Source: Cellulomonas humilata | GTDB taxonomy: Bacteria; Actinomycetota; Actinomycetes; Actinomycetales; Cellulomonadaceae | Length of the DNA: 64,000 nucleotides | Reading direction: 5' to 3' | Assembly: GCF_013359775.1 (NCBI RefSeq) | Contig: NZ_JABMCI010000060.1 | Location: forward strand, 124,001-188,000 | In this document: positions 1 to 11,979 of the stretch, piece after piece | Layout: each line of letters begins with the position of its first letter | Numbering within the stretch: position 1 is the stretch's first letter | Notes under the pieces: generated by a model | The model's database searches: none | Told to the model about the DNA's origin: nothing | What the model saw: only the letters and a program-made list of their open reading frames with translations | Program-made: the position numbers and the translations under genes

Positions 1-1001
1 GCGTGGTGACGCGCTCGGCGGAGCGCGGCGCGCAGGTCGAGCGCGAGTGGGGTGTGCCGACGGTGCGCACCATCGAGGAGCTGGTGACCGCCGTCGGACC
101 GACGACCGACCGGCCGGAGTTCGTCGTCGTCTCGGTCCCGTGGCCCGTGACCCCGGCGGCGACCGCGGAGCTCGTGTCGCTGGGCATCCCGGTGCTCGCC
201 GAGACACCGCCCGCGCCCGACGCCGACGGGCTGCGCGAGCTCTGGGCCGAGGTCGGCTCGTCGGGACTCGTCCAGGTGGCCGAGCACAGCCCGTCGATGC
301 CGTCGCACGCGGCCCGCATCGCGGTGGTCGACGCAGGGACAATCGGCCGGCCGACGAGCGTACAGATCAGCTCCACGCATCTGTACCACGCGGTCGGACT
401 GATCCGGCGCCTGCTCGACGCCGGACGCGGGGAGGTCGCCGTGCACGCCTCGACGTTCACCGCTCCCCTCCTCGGACCGCTGGGCCGCGACGGCTGGACC
501 GGCACCACGGAGCCGGCCGACGCGTGGAACATCCTGGCCACGCTGGACTTCGGCGACGGCCGCAGCGCCCTGTACGACTTCACCGACAACCAGTGGCACA
601 ACCCGCTGCGCACCAACCGGATCGTCGTCCGCGGCTCGCACGGGGAGATCGTCGACGACGCGGTCACGCGGTGGGTCGACGAGCGCACGGTCATCACGGC
701 GCCGATCGTCCGGCGGGTCACCGGCCTGGAGCAGAACCTCGACGGGTTCGACCTGGAGCACCTGAGCCTGGATGGTCGGGTCCTGTACCGGAACGCGTTC
801 CAGGGGGCCCGCCTGGCCGACGACGACATCGCCGTGGCCGCGCTGCTGGACGCGACCGGCGCGTGGGTGCGCGGCGACGGCCCGGCGCCCTACCCGCTGG
901 CCGACGGCTGCCAGGACCACCTGCTCGGTCTGGCCATCGAGGAGGCGGCGCGCACCGGCGAGACCGTCCGGACCGCCCGGGAGGCCTGGGCGGACGCCTA
1001 G
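1..1001 (+). CDS. Gfo/Idh/MocA-family oxidoreductase, 5'-truncated by window edge
   Basis: Only the C-terminal part (about 332 residues) is present. The glycine-rich NAD(P)-binding start of the Rossmann fold would lie upstream of the window. What remains begins within the dinucleotide domain (hydrophobic strand EFVVVSVP, then GIPVLAETP), followed by the alpha/beta substrate domain typical of GFO/IDH/MocA dehydrogenases (EHSPSMPSH, IGRPTSVQISS, DFGDGRSALYDF). Such enzymes oxidise or reduce sugars and cyclitols with NAD(P). The substrate cannot be told from sequence. The GTG at position 3 is just an in-frame codon, not a credible start. The stop is at 999-1001. Confidence 0.75.
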   Translation, partial: VVTRSAERGAQVEREWGVPTVRTIEELVTAVGPTTDRPEFVVVSVPWPVTPAATAELVSLGIPVLAETPPAPDADGLRELWAEVGSSGLVQVAEHSPSMPSHAARIAVVDAGTIGRPTSVQISSTHLYHAVGLIRRLLDAGRGEVAVHASTFTAPLLGPLGRDGWTGTTEPADAWNILATLDFGDGRSALYDFTDNQWHNPLRTNRIVVRGSHGEIVDDAVTRWVDERTVITAPIVRRVTGLEQNLDGFDLEHLSLDGRVLYRNAFQGARLADDDIAVAALLDATGAWVRGDGPAPYPLADGCQDHLLGLAIEEAARTGETVRTAREAWADA

Positions 1002-1066
1002 CGGATGCGAGCGGGTGACGGCAGTGCCACGGTCGTGAGTCGAGAGCGACTGAGAGGAGTCCGCAC

Positions 1067-1432
1067 ATGGCCGTCACCGCATTCGGCGACCTCCCGCTGG
1101 CCGACCGCGACCGGTCCTGGGACGGCGACGCCGCCGAGAAGCGCGTCCGCGCCTGGGCCAAGGCGCAGGACGAGCCGAACGAGAAGTACCGGGACGCGCA
1201 CGTCTGGTACGACGCGGAGAACAAGGAGAACTTCACCGCGTACAAGCTGTTGATCGCCGACGTGATCGACGGACGCCTGAGGGCCGTGCCGCGGGGCGTG
1301 TTCGCGGCCGCGGCCGTCATGCAGGGCTCGCGCGGCGGTGTCGACGTCCCGGACAAGGACCGCGACCGCATCAAGAGCCACCTGGCGAAGTACTACAGGA
1401 AGCTCGACGAGACGCCGCCCTGGGACGACTGA
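1067..1432 (+). CDS. Small protein resembling a phage capsid-region domain
   Basis: 121 residues, ATG start with AGAGGAGT about seven bases upstream. It contains WDGDAAEKRVRAWA near the N-terminus, then HVWYD, YKLLIADVIDGRL, RAVPRGVFAAAAVMQG and RIKSHLAKYYRKL. From memory this pattern matches a domain attached to, or encoded beside, phage head-maturation proteases and XkdF-like proteins. No protease catalytic motif is visible, and no other phage gene lies nearby. It could be a domesticated prophage fragment or a stand-alone cellular family. Function unknown. An inverted repeat follows the stop. Confidence 0.7.
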   Translation: MAVTAFGDLPLADRDRSWDGDAAEKRVRAWAKAQDEPNEKYRDAHVWYDAENKENFTAYKLLIADVIDGRLRAVPRGVFAAAAVMQGSRGGVDVPDKDRDRIKSHLAKYYRKLDETPPWDD

Positions 1433-1439
1433 GCCGACA

Positions 1440-1476
1440 GAGACGGGCGCGACACCGGTGGTGCCGCGCCCGTCTC
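1440..1476. terminator. Bidirectional hairpin terminator
   Basis: Perfect 12-bp inverted repeat: GAGACGGGCGCG at 1440-1451 and CGCGCCCGTCTC at 1465-1476, with a 13-nt loop. It sits between the convergent gene ends at 1432 and 1499. No U-tract is present, as is usual in GC-rich actinobacteria. Confidence 0.6.
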
Positions 1477-1498
1477 GCGGCGAACCGTCCTCAGATCG

Positions 1499-3016
<1,518 letters not shown>

Positions 3017-3135
3017 TTACGGGTGAATTGCACCGATGGAAACCTCACCGAATGGAGATCCATGAGGGATGAGTTCCTCGGCTGTTCGATCGCGCGAGTT
3101 GGACGGCGCGCGCAACTATCGGGCGTGCTCGAGGG

Positions 3136-4170
3136 TCAGCCGGTGCGGCGCGGCGTGCTCTCTCGCTCCACGATGCGCATGCCGGCGAGGTAGAGAACCG
3201 GTGCGCGGTCCGTCGCGCCCGGGTCGAGCCGTTCCTGCATCCTGCGACGGAGGATGTCGACGGCGACGTGCGCGATCTCCCGCCTGCCCGGGTCGACGGT
3301 CGTAAGGGTCGGCACGGAGTAGCGCGAGTCCTCGATGTCGTCGAAGCCGACCACGCCGACGTCCTGCGGGATCGCCAGGCCGCGCGACTGCAGCTCGTAC
3401 ATCGCGCCGATGGCCAGCGCGTCGTTGAACGCGACCACGCCGTCGACCGGGACGCCGGAGTCGAGCACGTCGGCCATCGCACGTGCGCCGTTGGCCCGGT
3501 GCCAGGCCTCGTCCGACCAGCCGAGCAGACGGGTGTCGACCTCGATCCCGCGCGCCTCGAGCGCCTGCTGGTACCCCGTGTAGCGCAGGGAGGCGGATCC
3601 GGCGGTCTCCGCGTGGAGCATGCCGATGACCGCGATGTGGCGGCGGCCGGCGTCGAGGAGGAGGTCGGTCGCCGCCCTGGCTCCGTCGATGTTGCGCATG
3701 GTGACGTGGTCGACGCTCGGCGAGAACATCTGCTCGCCGAGCAGGACGAGCGGGTAGTCGAGCGAGTCGAGGAGGTGGGAGTCGCTCTGGACGAGCGCCG
3801 CGGGGCTGAAGATCAGACCGTCGACGAGGCCACGGCGGGGCACCCGCAGCGCGGCGAGCTCGCCCTCACGCGTGAAGCCCGTCGGCTCGATGAGCACCTG
3901 CAGGCCGTGGCTGCGGGCTGCCGAGAGGATCTCGTCGGCGAGCTCGCCGAAGTAGGGCTGCCCGAGCTCGGGGACCGCCAGGCCGACCACGCCGCTGCGG
4001 CCGGAGCGGAAGATCCTCGCCGTCACGTTGATCTCGTAGCCGAGAGCGGCGACGGCGGCGAGCACGCGGTCCCGGGTCGCGTCCCGGACGTGGGGGTGTC
4101 CGCTGAGCACGTTCGACACCGTCTTCACGGACACGTCGGCGTGCCGTGCGACGTCGGCCATCGTCGCCAC
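3136..4170 (-). CDS. LacI-family transcriptional regulator of the xylan locus
   Basis: 344 residues from the GTG at 4170, which follows AGGAGG; an ATG nine bases further in is an alternative. The N-terminal helix-turn-helix is TMADVARHADVSVKTVSNVLSG, split here only by definition of the helix, followed by the hinge and a periplasmic-binding-protein-like sensor domain (VVGLAVPELGQPYFGEL, GVVAFNDALAIGAM, VGVVGFDDI). The hinge reads TARIFRSG, with Phe where many LacI proteins have Leu. It is divergent from the GH10-CBM2-GH62 gene and downstream of the other xylanase's promoter, so it most likely represses one or both enzymes until a xylo- or arabino-oligosaccharide binds. The ligand is not known. 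Confidence 0.88.
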   Translation of the reverse strand: MATMADVARHADVSVKTVSNVLSGHPHVRDATRDRVLAAVAALGYEINVTARIFRSGRSGVVGLAVPELGQPYFGELADEILSAARSHGLQVLIEPTGFTREGELAALRVPRRGLVDGLIFSPAALVQSDSHLLDSLDYPLVLLGEQMFSPSVDHVTMRNIDGARAATDLLLDAGRRHIAVIGMLHAETAGSASLRYTGYQQALEARGIEVDTRLLGWSDEAWHRANGARAMADVLDSGVPVDGVVAFNDALAIGAMYELQSRGLAIPQDVGVVGFDDIEDSRYSVPTLTTVDPGRREIAHVAVDILRRRMQERLDPGATDRAPVLYLAGMRIVERESTPRRTG

Positions 4171-4266
4171 AGCCCCTCCTTCACCCTGCGCGCCGCAGCG
4201 TGGGCCCTCCACGACGCGGGCGGTCGCAACCTACCGGAGCCCGCGAACGCTGGGTCGTGCTCGCCG

Positions 4267-6804
<2,538 letters not shown>

Positions 6805-6811
6805 TCCGGTG

Positions 6812-6845
6812 CCCGACCGTCGGCCAAACCGGGCCGACGGTCGGG
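6812..6845. terminator. Strong bidirectional hairpin terminator
   Basis: Perfect 14-bp stem, CCCGACCGTCGGCC at 6812-6825 and its complement at 6832-6845, with a 6-nt loop. It lies between the convergent ends at 6804 and 6856. Confidence 0.75.
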
Positions 6846-6855
6846 TTCGGCGCAC

Positions 6856-7509
6856 TCACCTCCACACGACTCCGGCCTCCACCGCCACGAGCGCGGCCTG
6901 CAGTCGGGACGTGCACCCGAGCTTGGCCAGCACTCGCGTGACGTGCGTCTTGGTCGTGGCCTCCGTGACGTCGAGCGCGCGGCCTATCTCGGCGTTCGAC
7001 ATCCCCGCTCCGAGGCACGCGAGCACGTCGCGCTCGCGGGGGGTGAGCTCGTCGACACCCCGCGCGGGGGCGGGCGGCGGAGTCTGCGCGGCGACCAGGT
7101 CGGCAAGCAGGCGTCGGGTGACCTCCGGTGCGAGCACCCCGTCCCCGGCCGCGACCCGGCGGACGGCGTCGACCAGCTCGGCGGCGCCCACGGTCTTGAG
7201 CAGGAAGCCGACCGCGCCCGCGGCGAGCACCCCGCGGACGTACTCGTCGAGGTCGAACGTGGTGAGCGCGAGGACGTCCGCGAGGCCCTCGGAGACGATC
7301 GTGCGGGTGGCCTCGATGCCGTCCGTCCCGGGCATCCGGATGTCCATCAGCACCACGTCGGGCCGCAGCGCGCGGGCGTTCGCCACGGCGGCGGCTCCGT
7401 CGGCGGCCTCGCCCACGACCGTGATGCCGTCGGCGTTCTCGAGCATGAGCCGCAGACCCGCACGGATCGCCCCGTGGTCGTCGGCCAGCAGCACGCGCAC
7501 GTCGGTCAT
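6856..7509 (-). CDS. NarL/LuxR-type response regulator
   Basis: 217 residues. Receiver domain (about 3-120) has the acidic pair D10/D11, phospho-acceptor D56 (VVLMDIRMP) and K105 (GFLLKT). A LuxR-type helix-turn-helix (about 150-212, ELTPRERDVLACLGAGMSN) binds DNA. The ATG at 7509 overlaps the upstream kinase stop (ATGA, 7506-7509), so translation is coupled and the two form one two-component system. Target genes are unknown. Confidence 0.92.
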   Translation of the reverse strand: MTDVRVLLADDHGAIRAGLRLMLENADGITVVGEAADGAAAVANARALRPDVVLMDIRMPGTDGIEATRTIVSEGLADVLALTTFDLDEYVRGVLAAGAVGFLLKTVGAAELVDAVRRVAAGDGVLAPEVTRRLLADLVAAQTPPPAPARGVDELTPRERDVLACLGAGMSNAEIGRALDVTEATTKTHVTRVLAKLGCTSRLQAALVAVEAGVVWR

Positions 7510-8717
7510 GACGCGCGCCTGGGCAGCGATGCGCGCACGACCCACCGGTCGTCCGACGGACCGGCGTCGAGCGTGCCGCCCAGCGCCTCCGCACGCTCCC
7601 GCATGGTGAGCAGGCCGGTGGCGGTGCTGAGCGGAGGCGCGGCTGCGCGCCCCAGCGGGTTCGTCACGACGACCTCCACCGGGTCCCGTCCGCTGACCGC
7701 GACCTCGACGGGCGATCCGGGCGCGTGCCGGGCGGCGTTGGTCAGCGACTCCTGCACGATCCGGAACGCCGCCTGGTCGGTCGCCGCAGGGAGCGGGGAG
7801 GGCGCCTCGCCGACGACGACGACCTCCTGCCCGGTCGACCGTGCGGCCGCGACGAGCGCGTCGAGCCGGGCCAGGCCCGCCGGGGCGGCGACGGGGTCCG
7901 GCCGGCCGCGCAGGACCAGGATCATCGACCGCATCTCGGCCAGCGCGTCGAGCGCACCGGCGCGCACGGTCCGCAGCGTCGCCCGGTCGCGCTCGGCGTC
8001 GGGCGGTGCGGACAGCGTGGCCGCCGTGTGGATCGCGACCGCCGAGAGGTGACCCGCGACGACGTCGTGCAGGTCCCGGGCCATCCGTGCCCGCTCCTCG
8101 CGCACGGCCGACTCGCGGTCGAGGTCCGCGATCCGGAGCGCGTCGGCCGCGACCTCCCGGGCAAGGTCCGCGCGCTCACGCTCCAGGTCGGCCCGCCGGC
8201 TCTCCAGCTCCGCGAGCTCGGTGCGCTGCCGCACGTCGGACGCCCACCACAGCGGGGTGCCGTAGATCGCGACCGCCTGGAGCAGCACGACCACCGCCTC
8301 CCGCGGGGTGCTGCCGGTCGCGAGCATCGCGACGGGGCCGGCGACGCTCACGACGACGACGCACCAGACGATCCGGCGCCGCACCCGCGGCGGTGTGAGC
8401 AGCGCCGCGGTGTAGATCGCGTCGAAGAGCACCACGAAGATCGCGATGCCCCCGCCGAGGTAGCCGTCGAGCGCCGCGAGCGCAGCGACCACGACGAGCG
8501 TCAGCACCGGGTGCCGCCGCTTGGCCAGCAGCGTGGCGGCCGCGCACGTGAGGATCAGCAGGTGCCACCACACGGCATACCGCTCGAGCACGGTGCCGTC
8601 GAGCGCGTCGGGAGGGCGTCCGGCCAGACCGAGCATCGCCAGCACGACGCCGAGCAGGACGAGGCCGGCCGCGACCACGCGGTCGTCCTGCACCCTGGCG
8701 CGCAGGACCCGTCCCAT
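7506..8717 (-). CDS. DesK/NarX-type sensor histidine kinase
   Basis: 403 residues from the ATG at 8717. This start is uncertain: a further upstream in-frame start exists, but the first membrane segment begins soon after 8717. Four to six membrane helices occupy about residues 14-160 with no large external domain, followed by a coiled linker rich in Glu/Arg, the HisKA_3 dimerisation helix with H217 (ARDLHDVVAGH) and a HATPase domain (about 300-400; VQESLTNAARHAPGS). The intramembrane sensor suggests it detects envelope stress or a membrane-active ligand. Partner is the regulator overlapping its 3' end. Confidence 0.88.
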   Translation of the reverse strand: MGRVLRARVQDDRVVAAGLVLLGVVLAMLGLAGRPPDALDGTVLERYAVWWHLLILTCAAATLLAKRRHPVLTLVVVAALAALDGYLGGGIAIFVVLFDAIYTAALLTPPRVRRRIVWCVVVVSVAGPVAMLATGSTPREAVVVLLQAVAIYGTPLWWASDVRQRTELAELESRRADLERERADLAREVAADALRIADLDRESAVREERARMARDLHDVVAGHLSAVAIHTAATLSAPPDAERDRATLRTVRAGALDALAEMRSMILVLRGRPDPVAAPAGLARLDALVAAARSTGQEVVVVGEAPSPLPAATDQAAFRIVQESLTNAARHAPGSPVEVAVSGRDPVEVVVTNPLGRAAAPPLSTATGLLTMRERAEALGGTLDAGPSDDRWVVRASLPRRAS

Positions 8718-8826
8718 CCGGTCATCCCAGCACACCGTCGCCCCGCGGAGGTCGTCCGAAGGATGTACGCGGACGTGCGGCCAACGCCCGACGCGGACGC
8801 ACCGGGACCGGGGACACCGTGGGCGC

Positions 8827-9405
8827 ATGATCGACGTCATCACCGCGAACCCGGTCGCCGCCCTCGTCGTCGCCTGCGAGATCGCGTTCTGGGTGTTCCT
8901 CGCCGCCGCCGTCGTCGCGCGCTACGCCCTGCACTGGCGCCGCACGTCCACGGTCCTGCTGCTGTGCGAGCCGCTGCTGGAGGTGGTCCTCCTCGTCGCC
9001 ACGGTCGGTGATCTGCTGCGCGGCGCCGAGCCCACCTGGACGCACGGGCTCGCGGCCCTCTACCTGGGCTTCACCGTCGGGTTCGGCACGCTGACCGTGC
9101 ACACGGTCGACGCGTGGGTGGCCTACCGGTTCGCCGGAGGTCCACCGCCCGTGCCCCGGCCGCGCGAGGGTGCGGCGGTGCGCAGCCACGAGTGGCGGAT
9201 GTGGGGCCGCGTGGTCGTCGCATGGCTGGTGTCGTGCGGAGTCCTGGGGGTGCTGATGCTCGTCGCCACCGCGCCCGACCAGCGCGAGGTGCTGGCGGGC
9301 TGGGCGGGGCGTGCGTCGCTCGTCCTGGTCGCGTGGCTGGTGTTCGGGCCGGTCTGGACCGAGGTGTCGTCGCGGGCCAGGCCCGAGAGCGTCAGCGCTC
9401 GGTAG
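8827..9405 (+). CDS. Integral membrane protein of unknown function
   Basis: 192 residues with four predicted membrane segments (about 8-32, 40-60, 70-92 and 135-185 as a hydrophobic pair). A charged cytoplasmic loop near residues 100-120 contains PPPVPRPREG. I do not recognise the family. It is divergent from the histidine kinase, 109 bases apart, and its last 14 bases overlap the 3' end of the opposite-strand ATPase gene. Confidence 0.7.
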   Translation: MIDVITANPVAALVVACEIAFWVFLAAAVVARYALHWRRTSTVLLLCEPLLEVVLLVATVGDLLRGAEPTWTHGLAALYLGFTVGFGTLTVHTVDAWVAYRFAGGPPPVPRPREGAAVRSHEWRMWGRVVVAWLVSCGVLGVLMLVATAPDQREVLAGWAGRASLVLVAWLVFGPVWTEVSSRARPESVSAR

Positions 9406-9805
9406 AGAACCCGCCGAGCTCGCTGACGTCGTCGTGGCGGAGCTCGAACCAGACCGCCTTCGCGGCGTCGCCGTCCTCCTCGACCGTCCCCCAGCTGCTC
9501 GACAGCCGGTCGACGAACATGACGCCCCGGCCCCCGAACGCGGTCGGCGGCGGGTTGCGCACCACCGGCACCTCGCGGACGCCGTCGGTGACCTCGACGC
9601 GCGTGCGCTCGTCGTCGACGTGCACGCGCAGGGTCACGGGCGGGTCGGCGTGCGCGACGGCGTTGGTGACCAGCTCGCTGACCAGCAGGACGAGCAGCTC
9701 GAGCCGCCCGTCGTCGACGCCGGCCTCGGACAGGCGGTCCCGTGCCCAGTGACGTGCGGGCGCGATCGCGGAGAGCGAAGGCGACACGGCCGTCTCGGCG
9801 TACAT
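9392..9805 (-). CDS. Anti-sigma/RsbW-like ATP-binding regulatory protein
   Basis: 137 residues forming a compact HATPase_c domain. The N box is LLVLLVSELVTNAVAHAD, the G1-like segment is VEVTDGV, and the G2-like segment is AFGGRGVMFVDRLSSSWG. Single-domain proteins of this type in actinobacteria regulate anti-anti-sigma factors or sigma factors by phosphorylation or binding; no partner is encoded nearby. The ATG at 9805 is preceded by GGGAGG at good distance. A much longer upstream open frame exists but loses the family signature. Confidence 0.82.
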   Translation of the reverse strand: MYAETAVSPSLSAIAPARHWARDRLSEAGVDDGRLELLVLLVSELVTNAVAHADPPVTLRVHVDDERTRVEVTDGVREVPVVRNPPPTAFGGRGVMFVDRLSSSWGTVEEDGDAAKAVWFELRHDDVSELGGFSTER

Positions 9806-9865
9806 CGGGAGCCTCCCGGGGAGTGGGGGAAGGGCCGCATCGGCCCCCCGTCGGTGCTGGCCACG

Positions 9866-9877
9866 GTTGTGCACAAC
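9866..9877. promoter_or_regulatory. 12-bp palindrome in a divergent promoter region
   Basis: GTTGTGCACAAC is a perfect palindrome midway between the divergent starts at 9805 (minus) and 9947 (plus). It could be an operator for either gene; no binding protein can be named. Confidence 0.3.
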
Positions 9878-9946
9878 TGATGATTCGGCAACCTGAACAC
9901 CGCTCCCGCGCCGGTTTCTCGCCCCCGCGGCTGGGACGATGGGCGG

Positions 9947-11059
9947 GTGCAGACCTCTTCGACCCCGTCCGGCGCGGACGTTCCCGCACGTCAGGCGCCC
10001 TCGAGCTCCCAGATCCGGCGGTGGCGGCAGTACCTGGCCGACGAGCGCGCGGAGGCGGCGGTCTACCGGGACATCGCGTCGCGGCGTACGGGCGAGGAGC
10101 GGGAGATCCTGCTGGCGCTGGCCGAGGCCGAGGGCCGCCACGAGCAGCACTGGCTGGACCTGCTCGGTGACGACGTCGGCAAGCCGCGCCGGGGGGACTA
10201 CCGGACCCGCGTGCTCGGGCTGCTCGCCCGCCGGTTCGGTTCGGTGTTCGTCCTCGCCCTGGCGCAGCGGGCGGAGGCGCGCGGGGGATACGACGGCGAC
10301 GCCGACGCGACACCGACCATGGCGGCCGACGAGGCGATCCACGAGGAGGTCGTCCGCGGCCTGGCCACCCGGGGGCGCAACCGGATCTCGGGCACGTTCC
10401 GCGCGGCCGTGTTCGGTGCCAACGACGGTCTGGTGAGCAACCTCGCCCTGGTGCTCGGCATCGGGGCCAGCGGGGCGGCCACGTCGATCGTGCTGCTGAC
10501 CGGCCTGGCGGGTCTGCTGGCCGGCGCGCTGTCGATGGCCGCGGGGGAGTACGTGTCGGTGCGTTCGCAGCGCGAGCTGCTCGAGGCCTCCCGACCCGGG
10601 CAGGCGGCCCGCGCGGCGCTGCCGTACCTCGACGTCGACGCCAACGAGCTCGCCCTGGTCTACCGCGCCCGCGGCATGGATCCGGTGCAGGCGCAGGCCC
10701 GGGCCGACGAGCGGCTGCGGACCCTGGGGGATCCGGCGTCGACCGCCCCGGCGGGCACCGAGGAGGTCGACGAGCACGAGGCCGTCGGCACCGCGTTCGG
10801 CGCGTCGGCGGCCAGCTTTTGCTTCTTCGCGTCGGGCGCGGCGATCCCGGTCCTGCCGTACCTGCTGGGTGCCGAGGGCCTCACCGCGGTGGTGTGGGCG
10901 TCGGTGCTCGTGGGGCTCGCGCTGCTGACCACGGGCGCGACCGTCGGGGTGCTCTCGGGTGCGTCGCCGATCAAGCGAGCGCTCCGTCAGCTGGCCATCG
11001 GCTACGGCGCCGCAGCGGCGACCTACCTGCTCGGGCTGGCGTTCGGCGCGACGGTGTGA
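9947..11059 (+). CDS. VIT1/CCC1-family metal transporter with N-terminal ferritin-like domain
   Basis: 370 residues, GTG start. Residues about 20-145 form a ferritin-like helical domain (DERAEAAVYRDIA, EAEGRHEQHW supply Glu/His ligands). Residues about 150-370 are the CCC1/VIT membrane domain (FGANDGLVSNLALVLGIG, SMAAGEYVSVRSQRE, five membrane helices). Relatives move Fe(II) or Mn(II) out of the bacterial cytoplasm, the ferritin-like part sensing or oxidising the metal. It sits just upstream of the siderophore uptake operon, so the two may balance iron import and export. Confidence 0.9.
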   Translation: MQTSSTPSGADVPARQAPSSSQIRRWRQYLADERAEAAVYRDIASRRTGEEREILLALAEAEGRHEQHWLDLLGDDVGKPRRGDYRTRVLGLLARRFGSVFVLALAQRAEARGGYDGDADATPTMAADEAIHEEVVRGLATRGRNRISGTFRAAVFGANDGLVSNLALVLGIGASGAATSIVLLTGLAGLLAGALSMAAGEYVSVRSQRELLEASRPGQAARAALPYLDVDANELALVYRARGMDPVQAQARADERLRTLGDPASTAPAGTEEVDEHEAVGTAFGASAASFCFFASGAAIPVLPYLLGAEGLTAVVWASVLVGLALLTTGATVGVLSGASPIKRALRQLAIGYGAAAATYLLGLAFGATV

Positions 11060-11094
11060 CGCCCATCATGTGAGCAAGGTTTGGTCATCCTTAC

Positions 11095-11113
11095 TTAGTG
11101 CAGGCTAACCTCA
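11095..11113. promoter_or_regulatory. DtxR/IdeR iron box overlapping a leaderless promoter
   Basis: TTAGTGCAGGCTAACCTCA matches 15 of 19 bases of the DtxR/IdeR consensus TTAGGTTAGGCTAACCTAA. Inside it, TAACCT (11106-11111) ends six bases before the GTG at 11118 and could be the -10 element of a leaderless mRNA. Iron-loaded repressor bound here would cover the promoter. Confidence 0.72.
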
Positions 11114-11117
11114 CCTC

Positions 11118-11945
11118 GTGACCCCGTCTGAGCAGGACGCCCTCCGCGGCGACCACCTCACCCTCGCCTACCACGGCACCGTCGTGGTGACCGCCGCGGA
11201 CCTGTGCCTCCAGCCCGGTCAGGTGACCGCGCTCATCGGGCCCAACGGCTCCGGCAAGTCCACGCTGCTGCGCGCGCTCGCCCGGCTGCACGCCCCGCAG
11301 CAGGGCACGGTCAGCCTGCCGGACGCCCCCGACGCCCACGCCCTGTCCGCCAAGGACTTCGCGCGCCGGGTCACGCTGCTGTCGCAGTCGCGGCCGACGC
11401 CCTCGGGGGTCAGCGTCCGCGACGTCGTCGGCTACGGCCGGCACCCGTACCGCGGCCGCTGGCGCCAGAACGACGCCGACGGCCCCCGCGCGATCGCCTG
11501 GGCGATGGAGGTCACGGGCGTCGGCCCGATGGCCGACCGCGGTGTCGACGAGCTCTCCGGCGGCGAGCTGCAGCGCGTGTGGCTGGCCACCTGCCTGGCC
11601 CAGGACACGCGCGTCCTGCTGCTCGACGAGCCCACCACGTACCTCGACCTGCGCTACCAGGTGGAGATCCTCGACCTGGTGCGGGACCTGGCCGACGACC
11701 ACGGCGTCGCGGTCGGCGTCGTCCTGCACGACCTCGACCAGGCCGCGGCCGTGGCCGACCACGTGGTGCTCCTGCGCCAGGGCGTGGTCGTCGGCTCCGG
11801 CCGGCCCCACGAGGTGCTCACCGCCGACGCGCTCACCGAGACCTACGGCATCCGCATCGACGTGGTGCGCGACGAGCACACCGGCCGCGTGCACACCCGG
11901 CCGGTCGGCAAGCACACGCACCGCCAGCACCTGACCACCGTCTAG
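11118..11945 (+). CDS. Siderophore-iron ABC transporter ATPase (FecE/FepC type)
   Basis: 275 residues. Walker A GPNGSGKST (41-49), Q-loop near LLSQSRPTP, signature LSGGE (146-150), Walker B VLLLDEPT (166-173), and the switch His in VLHDLDQAA. It powers uptake of ferric siderophores through the permease encoded at 12980. No Shine-Dalgarno sequence is visible before the GTG, consistent with a leaderless transcript from the iron-box promoter. First gene of a four-gene iron uptake locus. Confidence 0.94.
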   Translation: MTPSEQDALRGDHLTLAYHGTVVVTAADLCLQPGQVTALIGPNGSGKSTLLRALARLHAPQQGTVSLPDAPDAHALSAKDFARRVTLLSQSRPTPSGVSVRDVVGYGRHPYRGRWRQNDADGPRAIAWAMEVTGVGPMADRGVDELSGGELQRVWLATCLAQDTRVLLLDEPTTYLDLRYQVEILDLVRDLADDHGVAVGVVLHDLDQAAAVADHVVLLRQGVVVGSGRPHEVLTADALTETYGIRIDVVRDEHTGRVHTRPVGKHTHRQHLTTV

Positions 11946-11979
11946 TCCCCCTGTTTCGCCTACCTCTGAGGACACCCCT

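Noticed and set aside
1067..1432. Prophage remnant or integrated element
   Set aside because: Only one phage-like domain is seen; no integrase, attachment repeats, or other phage genes flank it.
9806..10777. Long open frame extending the minus-strand ATPase gene upstream
   Set aside because: The extension runs antisense to the metal transporter gene, has no family pattern, and the ATG at 9805 has a proper ribosome-binding site. High GC opens such shadow frames.
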